Assembly (NCBI GenBank): GCA_028289505.1
Contig: JANQPK010000035.1
Coordinates: forward strand, 1-7,512
DNA: 7,512 nt
Direction of reading: 5' to 3'
DNA from: Cyclobacteriaceae bacterium
Lineage (GTDB): Bacteria > Bacteroidota > Bacteroidia > Cytophagales > Cyclobacteriaceae
A program made the position numbers and the translations under genes. Of the stretch, positions 1-5,914 are shown one piece after another (positions within the stretch are counted from its first letter, which is position 1; the number at the start of each line of letters is the position of its first letter). The notes below the pieces were generated by a model. That model saw only the letters and a program-made list of their open reading frames with translations, did not search any database and was not told the origin of the DNA.

Positions 1-1393
1 CTACCACTGCCATCTCGAACATGATCTCCATACCGCCTTCCAGCATTAAAAGCGGGGTGAAGGCCACAATGGTAGTGGAGACAGAAACAAATACTGCAGG
101 CATTACTTCCACCGTACCATCAACCGCTGCCGGGTATGGGTTTTTACCCTTTTCAAAATGACTGTAAATGTTTTCCACTATTACGATGCCATCGTCCACT
201 AAAATACCCACCACCAATATCATTCCGAAGAGGGAAATCATATTGAGGGTGATACCCACAAAGCTTCCGATGATGAACATACCCAGGAATGAGGATGGAA
301 TCCCCCATGCTACCCAGAAAGACAGTCTAAGGCTGAGAAATAATCCCAATGAAGTAAGTACCAGTAAAAGTCCGAACCCACCGTTACTCATAAGCATCTG
401 AAGGCGCTGGCCCAACATATCCATGAAGTCGTAGGATACCTCCAGGTTAATGGCAGACTGTTTGTTATTGAAATCCTCCACATAGCCGTCAATGTACTTG
501 GAAATGGTCAGCAAATCTTCTTCTGCCAACTTGTCGACCCTGATGAATACCGCAGTTTTACCGTTCATGGTGGATTTAAAAGGCACTTCGGCAAATCGTT
601 CTTCAACCTCTGCCACATCGCTTACCAGCAAGTTACTTCCGTCTTGATTGGATCTGATCACAATGTCACCTATTCGCTGCGCATCAGTTTGTTTGGCTCT
701 GGATCTAATCAGTACTTCTTCGGATTCTGTTTTGATCAGTCCCGCGGAAATATCACGGTTAGTATTGCGCACTGCCTGGGTTACATCATCGAAGGTAAGT
801 CCATATCGGGCCAGATTAACCTCAGATACGTTAATGGAGATCTCCAGTTCTGGAAACCCCATTATGGTAATCTGGCTAATCACTCCCGATGCCAGCAGGT
901 CATCCTCAATATCTTCAGCTACACGCTTCAGAGTCATCAGATCGACATCACCGGTTAAGCCCAGCCATTGCGCGGTAGTCTGGGGTTTCTGCTTAAAGAT
1001 GATTGGCCTTTCCGCTCCTAGCGGGAATCCATTGATGCGGTCTACTGCATTCTTAATCTCGGTATAGATCTCATCGATATCATAGCCTTTAAGGGTGACT
1101 ATGTTGATGTTGGCGTTATTCTCTGAAGAGGTAGAAATTATCTCATCTATGCCCGCGATGTTGCGAATAGACTCTTCCACCTTTAAAGTTACCCCCTCTT
1201 CCATTTCTTGAGGCGATGCTCCAGGGTACACTACCTGAATAATAATGCTTCTCGGTTTGCTTTCAGGAAAAAAGGAAAGATTGATATTCGATAACGCGAT
1301 CAGGCCGAATATCACGGTGACGGCAATCAGTATGTTTGCCAATATCTTGTACTTGACAAACAACATTACCAGACTTCTCAATGCTTTTTCCAT
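1..1393 (-). CDS. RND-family efflux pump inner-membrane subunit (AcrB/HAE1-like), C-terminus outside window
   Basis: Proton-driven inner-membrane pump that, with a membrane fusion protein and an outer-membrane channel, exports compounds across both membranes. Read leftward from an ATG at 1393, 464 residues are visible and the frame is still open at the window edge; full-length members have about 1,000 to 1,100 residues. Seen: a first membrane helix at about residues 15-37, then a periplasmic porter domain with the family-typical PGASPQEMEEGVT stretch, then helices 2 to 4 from about residue 340. Helix 4 carries GILVDDGIVIVENI, with Asp400 and Asp401 matching the proton-relay pair Asp407/Asp408 of AcrB. 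The double Asp favours the HAE1 drug or hydrophobe group over heavy-metal exporters. The start lies 4 bases after the stop of the fusion-protein gene, so the two are surely co-transcribed. No Shine-Dalgarno is visible. The substrate cannot be read from the sequence. Confidence 0.95.
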   Translation of the reverse strand, partial: MEKALRSLVMLFVKYKILANILIAVTVIFGLIALSNINLSFFPESKPRSIIIQVVYPGASPQEMEEGVTLKVEESIRNIAGIDEIISTSSENNANINIVTLKGYDIDEIYTEIKNAVDRINGFPLGAERPIIFKQKPQTTAQWLGLTGDVDLMTLKRVAEDIEDDLLASGVISQITIMGFPELEISINVSEVNLARYGLTFDDVTQAVRNTNRDISAGLIKTESEEVLIRSRAKQTDAQRIGDIVIRSNQDGSNLLVSDVAEVEERFAEVPFKSTMNGKTAVFIRVDKLAEEDLLTISKYIDGYVEDFNNKQSAINLEVSYDFMDMLGQRLQMLMSNGGFGLLLVLTSLGLFLSLRLSFWVAWGIPSSFLGMFIIGSFVGITLNMISLFGMILVVGILVDDGIVIVENIYSHFEKGKNPYPAAVDGTVEVMPAVFVSVSTTIVAFTPLLMLEGGMEIMFEMAVV

Positions 1394-1397
1394 AAGC

Positions 1398-2564
1398 CTA
1401 GTTATTACTGGGGACTGCTTTCTCTTTAGTAGAAGTCAAAGCAGAGTCTTGTTTTATACTAACAATCATGTTGTTATGGGCATTAATCAGTTGCTCATTT
1501 ACCAACACTTCACCTTCCTCCAATCCATTGAACACTACCGTTTGGCTGTTGATTCTTTTGGTGTTGATCTCCCTAACTTTAAGAACAGAATCATTTTCTA
1601 CTGTATAAACTTGTGATCCATTATAGACCGCGCTACGATCTATTTCCATGGCTTGGGAAATAACGCCACCCGGTATTTTTGCTTTTAAATAAAGTCCATC
1701 ATACATCTGGTGCTGGTTGGGTATGATTTGGATGGTTACATCGATTGACTGGGTGGTTTGGTTCACTACGTCGGCGATACGTTGAACCTTTCCCTCCCAA
1801 CTCTGTAAGCCATCTTCAGTTGAAACCGTGGCTTCGGCGCCAACCTTGACCCAACCGATATCAGCTGCCTCAACTGGTACTTTTAACTCTAGACTTCCCG
1901 TCCTGATAATCCTGGCAATCATGCTGCCGGGGTTTACATAGGCTCCAGGCTCAAACATCACTTGTGAAAAACTACCATTAAAAGGCGCGTAGATCTGGTG
2001 CTTGCGCAAATTTGTCTCCGCCCTTTTGATGCTAAAATAGTTACTGAAAATATTGTTGGTAGCTAAAAAAGTTTTTTCCTGATCTGTTTTGTACTGGGGT
2101 AATTCCGGCAGTGTTTTGTCAATATCAATACTTTCAAAATATTGGTTCCACTGAGGGTATGAGTCCGCGAAATCAATTTTCAGATCCGGTAATATGGAAG
2201 CCAGATCTCTTAAAAAATTACTTTTTTGGGATTTCAGGTCAAGTTGTACTTCGGGATCCTCAATCCTGTACAACAGCCTCCCTCTGGTAAAGTCCGTACC
2301 CTCTTTTAGAGCAACCCGGCCTGGAAGTATTCTACCAGACACCTCCGCAATCAGGTCAATAGGCTGGGAGGACTCTACCCTGCCAAAAGTGACAATTTCC
2401 GCTTCAACATCCGTGTATTGAACAGGAATAGTGTTTACAACCTTTGGGGGTATTTTAAAATTGATTTTAGGGGGTTCCTTTTTCATACTGGCAAAAAATC
2501 CCCCCATCAACACCATGATTACCAGCACACCAACCCCCACAATGATTGATTGTCTTTTTGTCAT
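1398..2564 (-). CDS. RND efflux periplasmic adaptor (membrane fusion protein, HlyD/AcrA-like)
   Basis: Periplasmic adaptor linking the RND pump encoded 4 bases downstream to an outer-membrane channel. It has 388 residues. Residues 6-24 are a hydrophobic N-terminal anchor with no lipobox cysteine, so it is probably held by an uncleaved helix. Residues about 72-102 (AEVSGRI...GRLLYRIED) and 191-222 (IYAPFNGSFSQV...GAYVNPGS) are the two halves of the lipoyl-like domain. Residues about 225-300 form the beta-barrel, and 301-370 the membrane-proximal domain. Between the lipoyl halves lies, instead of a long regular coiled coil, an 88-residue segment with LASILPDLKIDF and PELPQYKTDQEK. I recognise this shape from Bacteroidota adaptors. 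The start is the only ATG before the hydrophobic anchor. No TolC-like gene is in view; it may lie elsewhere. The substrate is unknown. Confidence 0.93.
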   Translation of the reverse strand: MTKRQSIIVGVGVLVIMVLMGGFFASMKKEPPKINFKIPPKVVNTIPVQYTDVEAEIVTFGRVESSQPIDLIAEVSGRILPGRVALKEGTDFTRGRLLYRIEDPEVQLDLKSQKSNFLRDLASILPDLKIDFADSYPQWNQYFESIDIDKTLPELPQYKTDQEKTFLATNNIFSNYFSIKRAETNLRKHQIYAPFNGSFSQVMFEPGAYVNPGSMIARIIRTGSLELKVPVEAADIGWVKVGAEATVSTEDGLQSWEGKVQRIADVVNQTTQSIDVTIQIIPNQHQMYDGLYLKAKIPGGVISQAMEIDRSAVYNGSQVYTVENDSVLKVREINTKRINSQTVVFNGLEEGEVLVNEQLINAHNNMIVSIKQDSALTSTKEKAVPSNN

Positions 2565-2593
2565 ATAGTTAGCAGATACCTCAAATTAAGGTA

Positions 2594-2601
2594 CAAAAAT
2601 A
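2594..2601 (-). promoter_or_regulatory. Possible -7 promoter element for the efflux operon
   Basis: Read on the minus strand this is TATTTTTG, a full match to the Bacteroidota -7 element TAnnTTTG, and it ends 29 bases before the adaptor's ATG. A TTG at 2618-2616 could be the upstream element, but the spacer is only 14 bases against the usual 17-23, so the match is incomplete. The AT-rich setting also makes a chance match fairly likely. Confidence 0.35.
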
Positions 2602-2609
2602 GCATAAAG

Positions 2610-2626
2610 AGTTCCCAATCGGAACT
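2610..2626. promoter_or_regulatory. Inverted repeat, possible operator of the efflux operon
   Basis: AGTTCC-CAATC-GGAACT is a perfect 6-base inverted repeat with a 5-base centre. It lies just upstream of the possible -7 element at 2594-2601, about where the -33 element would be, so a bound repressor would block that promoter. RND operons are often controlled by TetR-type repressors that bind such palindromes. No regulator gene is in the window, and a 6-base palindrome can arise by chance. It is not followed by a T-run, so a terminator is less likely. Confidence 0.35.
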
Positions 2627-2651
2627 AAAATTTACGTGGAAGGCAGCAATT

Positions 2652-2805
2652 GGTTATGGGTTATGGGTTATGAGTGATGGGTTGCGGGTTTCGGGGTGCG
2701 GGTTGCGGGTTGCGGGTTACGGGTTTCGGGTTGCACGTTGCGGGTTTCAGGTTGCAGGTTACGGGATGTAGGATGTAGGATGCAGGTTTCAGGTTGCAGG
2801 CTACC
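2652..2805. repeat. Array of 22 seven-base tandem repeats, consensus GGTTGCG
   Basis: Twenty-two units of exactly 7 bases follow one another without a phase slip. The units begin with three GGTTATG, pass through GGTTGCG, GGTTTCG and GGTTACG variants, then GGATGTA and GGATGCA, and end with GGTTGCA and GGCTACC. The first two and fourth bases are the most constant. A two-unit block, GGTTTCAGGTTGCAGG, occurs twice, 42 bases apart, suggesting growth by duplication of several units. The array is G-rich on the plus strand, contains almost no stop codons and therefore leaves long meaningless open frames on both strands. It lies between the uncharacterised gene and the efflux operon. Its function is unknown. 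Confidence 0.93.
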
Positions 2806-2820
2806 GTTCCTTTGACCGCT

Positions 2821-2987
2821 GGAATATGGTGCTTGCTTGTTAGTTGGGATTTGATTTTTGGAACTTTGCCCCTTGGCAGTTGGCAGTTGGCAATTATTTG
2901 TTGCTTGGCAATTGGCACTTGTTAGTTACCAGGAAACTGGTGCTTTCTTGTTAGTTGGGATTTGGTGCTTGGAATTTTCCCCCAGGG
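2821..2987. repeat. Second seven-base repeat region (TTGGCAG type) bounded by a 56-base direct repeat
   Basis: Most of this stretch divides into 7-base units beginning with TT: TTGTTAG, TTGGGAT, TTGATTT, TTGGAAC (2837-2864), then TTGGCAG, TTGGCAG, TTGGCAA (2873-2893), TTGGCAA, TTGGCAC, TTGTTAG, TTACCAG (2905-2932), and TTGTTAG, TTGGGAT, TTGGTGC, TTGGAAT (2948-2975). One- to four-base slips separate these runs. In addition, 2821-2876 and 2932-2987 are an imperfect direct repeat, matching at about 46 of 56 positions and offset by 111 bases. The second copy ends just 2 bases beyond the stop codon of the 2990-3793 gene, so the array forms that gene's 3' flank. Confidence 0.85.
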
Positions 2988-2989
2988 TA

Positions 2990-3793
2990 TCAGATAACCT
3001 TAATGATCTGCATCGAACTATCTGAGGGCAGATCGATGTACTTTAAGTTATCATAGCGATAAAACTTAACCCCTAAGATCAGTAGCAACCGAGTGCCAGG
3101 AGGTAATTCCTCTCCATCATACACCGACAGTTGCTGAGTGGTGCTTTCCTCTGGATAATTGATGATGGGATGAATAGGATTCTCCTTGGTACTTTTTCGG
3201 GCGTGAACTTCAGGTGAGCAAGGGTTGTATTCCCTAGACTCCTGTTTGTAAGTGAAGTCAGAAAGCAACAATAAATGCGAGAACAATTGGTAATGGGTAG
3301 CGCTTGGAGGTGCGCTTAAATCGTCCTTGGGGGTGAAAGAAGGTATGTGAAGGATCAACTGTCCGTAATTCGATCCACTCATCACCATCACGTTGGTAGG
3401 AAAGGTTTGCTTGAACGGTGCATTAGAATTAAAATCAAATCCTTCTAAGGACTGTCCGTTCTCACTGAGTAAAATCGGTCGCTTACCAGTGTCGCCCCCA
3501 CTCAATTGTGCTAAATTTCTAAACTGGGCGGTCAATTTGCCCGAAACATATGGCTCACAGATTTTAGCCATCTTTTGTGGCAGGGAATGTCTTAAGGTCT
3601 TAGCTAAATTTGATGCCGCGGCAAATTCCTGTTGGTTTTTTCTTAAATCCTCGTAGTTCTCTCCGTTTTTGACTTCTTCAGAGGTGGGCCCTCCTTTTCT
3701 TGCAATTATGGTTTTGTCAACCCCTTTTATTTTATAAACTCTTAAATTATCAAGGTCCTGATAATTATCTATCCTCTTAGACGTGCCAGCCAT
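2990..3793 (-). CDS. Uncharacterised Bacteroidota-type protein of 267 residues
   Basis: The function is unknown. The protein shows no signal peptide and no membrane helix, so it is probably cytoplasmic. Near the N-terminus it has RKGGPTSEEVKNGENYEDLR followed by KNQQEFAAASNLAKTLR (about residues 32-68). I recognise this pattern (Gly-Gly, then Arg-x-Asn-x-x-Glu-Phe, then a basic helix) from a family of hypothetical proteins in Bacteroidota. Other shared blocks are LEGFDFN at about residue 116, LILHIPSFTPKDDLSAPPSATHY in the middle, and LLLILGVKFYR plus a final IIKV near the C-terminus. The recognition is from memory and I know of no tested role. The gene stands alone: 321 bases separate it from pntB and 425 from the efflux operon, both gaps being rich in repeats or AT. 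The ATG at 3793 has no Shine-Dalgarno, like its neighbours. Confidence 0.85.
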   Translation of the reverse strand: MAGTSKRIDNYQDLDNLRVYKIKGVDKTIIARKGGPTSEEVKNGENYEDLRKNQQEFAAASNLAKTLRHSLPQKMAKICEPYVSGKLTAQFRNLAQLSGGDTGKRPILLSENGQSLEGFDFNSNAPFKQTFPTNVMVMSGSNYGQLILHIPSFTPKDDLSAPPSATHYQLFSHLLLLSDFTYKQESREYNPCSPEVHARKSTKENPIHPIINYPEESTTQQLSVYDGEELPPGTRLLLILGVKFYRYDNLKYIDLPSDSSMQIIKVI

Positions 3794-3849
3794 ATAGTAA
3801 TACTTAAAACTTCAATTAATCCACACACATTTTTAGAATACAACAATCT

Positions 3850-3857
3850 CAAATTTA
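3850..3857 (-). promoter_or_regulatory. Possible -7 promoter element for the uncharacterised gene
   Basis: On the minus strand this reads TAAATTTG, matching the Bacteroidota element TAnnTTTG, about 56 bases before the ATG at 3793. The nearest upstream TTG (start of TTGACAG) is 25 bases away, slightly more than the usual 17-23. It is supported by position and match, but the region is so AT-rich that chance cannot be excluded. Confidence 0.35.
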
Positions 3858-4035
3858 ACCTATTGCATTTACGGTTTTCTGTCAATTTTTGGATTTTTAT
3901 TACTCACAAGATATTAAATAGGGTTTTATCAAAACATTTGTAAAGCAACGGAATCGATTTTGCTGAGAAGGTCAAAAAATAAAAATTATTTGAAAAATAC
4001 AAAAAAATTGGATTATTTTTTTGTGAATCAATATG

Positions 4036-4072
4036 CTGTTTATCAGGTATTTAAAACATTTCAAATAAACAG
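4036..4072 (-). terminator. Weak hairpin after pntB, possible transcript end
   Basis: CTGTTTAT (4036-4043) and ATAAACAG (4065-4072) are perfect 8-base inverted complements around a 21-base loop. They lie 43 bases past the pntB stop. On the minus strand no T-run follows directly; T-runs begin only about 30 bases later. The long loop and AT-rich stem make this a poor intrinsic terminator, so it is offered only as the best candidate in this gap. Confidence 0.25.
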
Positions 4073-4114
4073 TAGATTAAACTTTGCTTTAAGGATTATT
4101 GCAAAATATCCTGC

Positions 4115-5503
4115 TTAAACGTTATTCAGCTCCTCAATCAGCTTACTTAATGAGCTCTTGGCATCACCGAACAGCATACGAGTATTGTCTCCAAAAAATA
4201 GTTGATTTTGAATCCCAGCGTAACCAGGATTCATGCTGCGCTTCAGCACGATAACATTCTGAGCCTGTTCAACATCAAGGATTGGCATACCATAAATTGG
4301 GCTGGATTGATCCGTCTTGGCTGCAGGATTCACTACATCATTAGCTCCTATTACCAATACTACGTCGGTGCTGGGAAATTCGCGGTTGGCGTCGTCTAAA
4401 TCGAGTAATTTAGGGTAAGGCACATCAGCTTCAGCCAGTAATACGTTCATGTGCCCGGGCATACGACCAGCCACCGGATGAATGGCATATTTGAAGCTTA
4501 CCCCTTCCTCTTCAGTGGCTTTTTCCAAATCATGAACTGTATGTTGGGCCTGTGCGACCGCCATGCCATATCCAGGCACAACAATAACTTTTTGTGCATA
4601 TTTTAACATGATGGCAGTATCCACAAAGGTGGCTTCCTTGGCTACTTGTTCCCCACTTTGTGCAGTCCCCCCGCCTGAGGCTGAGAAACCGCCTATTATC
4701 ACATTCATCAAGGACCTGTTCATTGCCTGACACATCAAAATAGTTAAGATAGTGCCCGAGGCACCCACCAACACTCCTCCTACTACCATTACCTGGTTTC
4801 CGTAAATGAGACCGGCTAACGCCGCTCCTAGACCGGTGAATGAGTTCAGCAGGGAAATTACCACTGGCATATCTCCACCTCCAATAGGCGTCACGAAGGT
4901 AATTCCATAGATCAAACTGAGAACCAGGATCACGATAACATAGGTAAAGTTGAGCTCAGGCCTGGTCATAGTGAATATGCTCAGGAATAGAATCACCAAC
5001 AACAGTAACACGTTGATTACTTTAGGAGCAGGCGGCACTAAACTATCCCTCAGAAAGCCATCCAGCTTCCCGTACGCCACCAAACTGCCGGTAAATGAGA
5101 TACTACCGATAAACAGCGCAAAAAAGGTGGTGGCTATTTGACCACTGAGCAAGGTTGCCTCTGGTGGGTGATTGTAAAACTCAACGAATGCCAGCAACAT
5201 GGCACAGGCACCGCCAAGCCCGTTGAATAAACTTACCATTTCTGGCATAGCAGTCATTTTGATGCGTTTGGCTGCTACCAAACCGATAATGGATCCGATT
5301 ACGATACCTCCGGCAATAACACCGTAATTGTTATCCCCTACCGGCAAGGGTGTAATCAGTGTAACCAACAAGGCGCCAATCATACCCGCTGCCGCCAGCA
5401 GGTTACCGGTGCGGGCGCTATCGGGGTGACTGAGCTTCTTTAGCCCAATGATGAAAAGCGATATGCAAATCAGGTATATAAAATTGGTGATAGTACCTTC
5501 CAA
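4115..5503 (-). CDS. pntB: Proton-translocating NAD(P) transhydrogenase, beta subunit
   Basis: Membrane and NADP(H)-binding subunit of the transhydrogenase, which couples inward proton flow to reduction of NADP+ by NADH. It has 462 residues, the usual length. Residues 1 to about 280 hold eight or nine membrane helices. Residues about 300-462 are domain III: VPGYGMAVAQAQ (309-320) is the nucleotide-fold loop, AGRMPGHMNVLLAEADVPY (345-363) lines the NADP site, GANDVVNPAA (386-395) carries Asp389 (Asp392 in E. coli), and KRSMNPGYAGI (421-431) binds the 2'-phosphate of NADP. Asn220 in MPVVISLLN matches E. coli Asn222. Asn94 occupies the place of E. coli His91. The only plausible start is TTG at 5503: upstream in frame come ATC-AAG-AAG and then a stop, and the first in-frame ATG would delete the first 40 residues including helix 1. 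It follows pntAB after 42 bases. Confidence 0.97.
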   Translation of the reverse strand: MEGTITNFIYLICISLFIIGLKKLSHPDSARTGNLLAAAGMIGALLVTLITPLPVGDNNYGVIAGGIVIGSIIGLVAAKRIKMTAMPEMVSLFNGLGGACAMLLAFVEFYNHPPEATLLSGQIATTFFALFIGSISFTGSLVAYGKLDGFLRDSLVPPAPKVINVLLLLVILFLSIFTMTRPELNFTYVIVILVLSLIYGITFVTPIGGGDMPVVISLLNSFTGLGAALAGLIYGNQVMVVGGVLVGASGTILTILMCQAMNRSLMNVIIGGFSASGGGTAQSGEQVAKEATFVDTAIMLKYAQKVIVVPGYGMAVAQAQHTVHDLEKATEEEGVSFKYAIHPVAGRMPGHMNVLLAEADVPYPKLLDLDDANREFPSTDVVLVIGANDVVNPAAKTDQSSPIYGMPILDVEQAQNVIVLKRSMNPGYAGIQNQLFFGDNTRMLFGDAKSSLSKLIEELNNV

Positions 5504-5512
5504 CTTCTTGAT

Positions 5513-5540
5513 TTTTTAGTTTTTAGATCTTAGTTCTTAG
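5513..5540. repeat. Four seven-base repeats in the pntAB-pntB gap
   Basis: Four consecutive units, TTTTTAG, TTTTTAG, ATCTTAG and TTCTTAG, share a TTAG or TTTAG end and fill most of the 42 bases between the two genes. On the coding strand each unit contains CTAA, so TAA moves through all reading frames. A partly matching fifth stretch (CTTGATC) runs into the pntAB stop. Confidence 0.8.
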
Positions 5541-5545
5541 CTTGA

Positions 5546-5857
5546 TCACTTCTTTTTCTTTTTAAACATCTCCAGCATTCTATTGGTCACTGCAAAGCCT
5601 CCAGCCACATTGATCATGGCCAGCATGATACCAAAAAACCCTAGAATAAGAATGAGGTAATTGTCGGAACTGGCCTGCCTGATCAACAACACTGCACCAA
5701 TAATTACTACCCCACTAATGGCGTTGGCCCCTGACATAAGGGGTGTATGCAACACCGTAGGCACGTTGGATATCACCTCCGTACCCAGAAATATAATGAA
5801 CACCAGGATGTAGATCATGGTAAGGTTTTCACTTATAAATTGCACCAGTAGTTCCAT
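5546..5857 (-). CDS. pntAB: Proton-translocating NAD(P) transhydrogenase, alpha subunit membrane part
   Basis: Small membrane subunit corresponding to the C-terminal part of fused PntA in E. coli; it forms the proton path together with PntB. It has 103 residues, the normal size. Three membrane helices are visible at about residues 11-32, 44-60 and 67-88. The family signature VLHTPLMSGANAISG spans residues 35-49; His37 is the conserved membrane histidine equivalent to His42 of the Thermus subunit. The end GGFAVTNRMLEMFKKKKK is typical, with a lysine-rich cytoplasmic tail. The gene starts with ATG and lies between pntAA (52-base gap) and pntB (42-base gap), both gaps being filled by short tandem repeats. 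Confidence 0.97.
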   Translation of the reverse strand: MELLVQFISENLTMIYILVFIIFLGTEVISNVPTVLHTPLMSGANAISGVVIIGAVLLIRQASSDNYLILILGFFGIMLAMINVAGGFAVTNRMLEMFKKKKK

Positions 5858-5858
5858 G

Positions 5859-5914
5859 CCTTAGCTTTTAGTGTTTAGTGTTGAGTCTGAATTTCGTAGA
5901 TCTTAGATATTAGC
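5859..5914. repeat. Eight seven-base repeats in the pntAA-pntAB gap, overlapping the pntAA stop
   Basis: Eight in-phase 7-base units fill the gap: CCTTAGC, TTTTAGT, GTTTAGT, GTTGAGT, CTGAATT, TCGTAGA, TCTTAGA, TATTAGC. Seven have the TTAG-like core and one (CTGAATT) is degenerate. The last unit overlaps the end of pntAA: the gene's TAA stop at 5912-5910 is the complement of TTA in TATTAGC. The core matches the array between pntAB and pntB. Confidence 0.82.

Larger units (their letters stand above)
3794..4114. other. AT-rich intergenic stretch between pntB and the uncharacterised gene
   Basis: No convincing gene or structural RNA is visible on either strand in these 321 bases. The stretch is very AT-rich, with several A- and T-runs at about 3976-4022. 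It must hold the end of the pnt transcript and probably the promoter of the 2990-3793 gene; the best candidates for both are listed separately. It does not show the 7-base periodicity found in the other gaps. Confidence 0.6.

Noticed and set aside
168..1616. Several plus-strand open frames opposite the efflux genes
   Set aside because: They lie antisense to two well-supported RND and adaptor genes and show no protein-like domains.
2550..2918. Open frames on both strands through the repeat region (plus 2550-2771, minus 2661-2918)
   Set aside because: They are translations of 7-base repeats (runs such as GLRVAGYGFRV or NPKPVTRNPQPAP); the G-rich array simply lacks stop codons.
2652..2987. CRISPR array
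   Set aside because: The units are 7 bases with no spacers; CRISPR repeats are about 24-40 bases separated by unique spacers of similar length.
4001..4022. A7/T7 hairpin as a terminator
   Set aside because: The stem would be only A-T pairs in an AT-rich background with A- and T-runs; too weak to support.
4092..4112. Imperfect inverted repeat just after pntB (AGGAT...ATCCT)
   Set aside because: Only five outer pairs with two mismatches inside and no T-run follows on the minus strand.
4530..4733. Minus-strand 67-codon frame within pntB
   Set aside because: It lies in another frame of the same strand inside a clear pntB gene, so it is a shadow.
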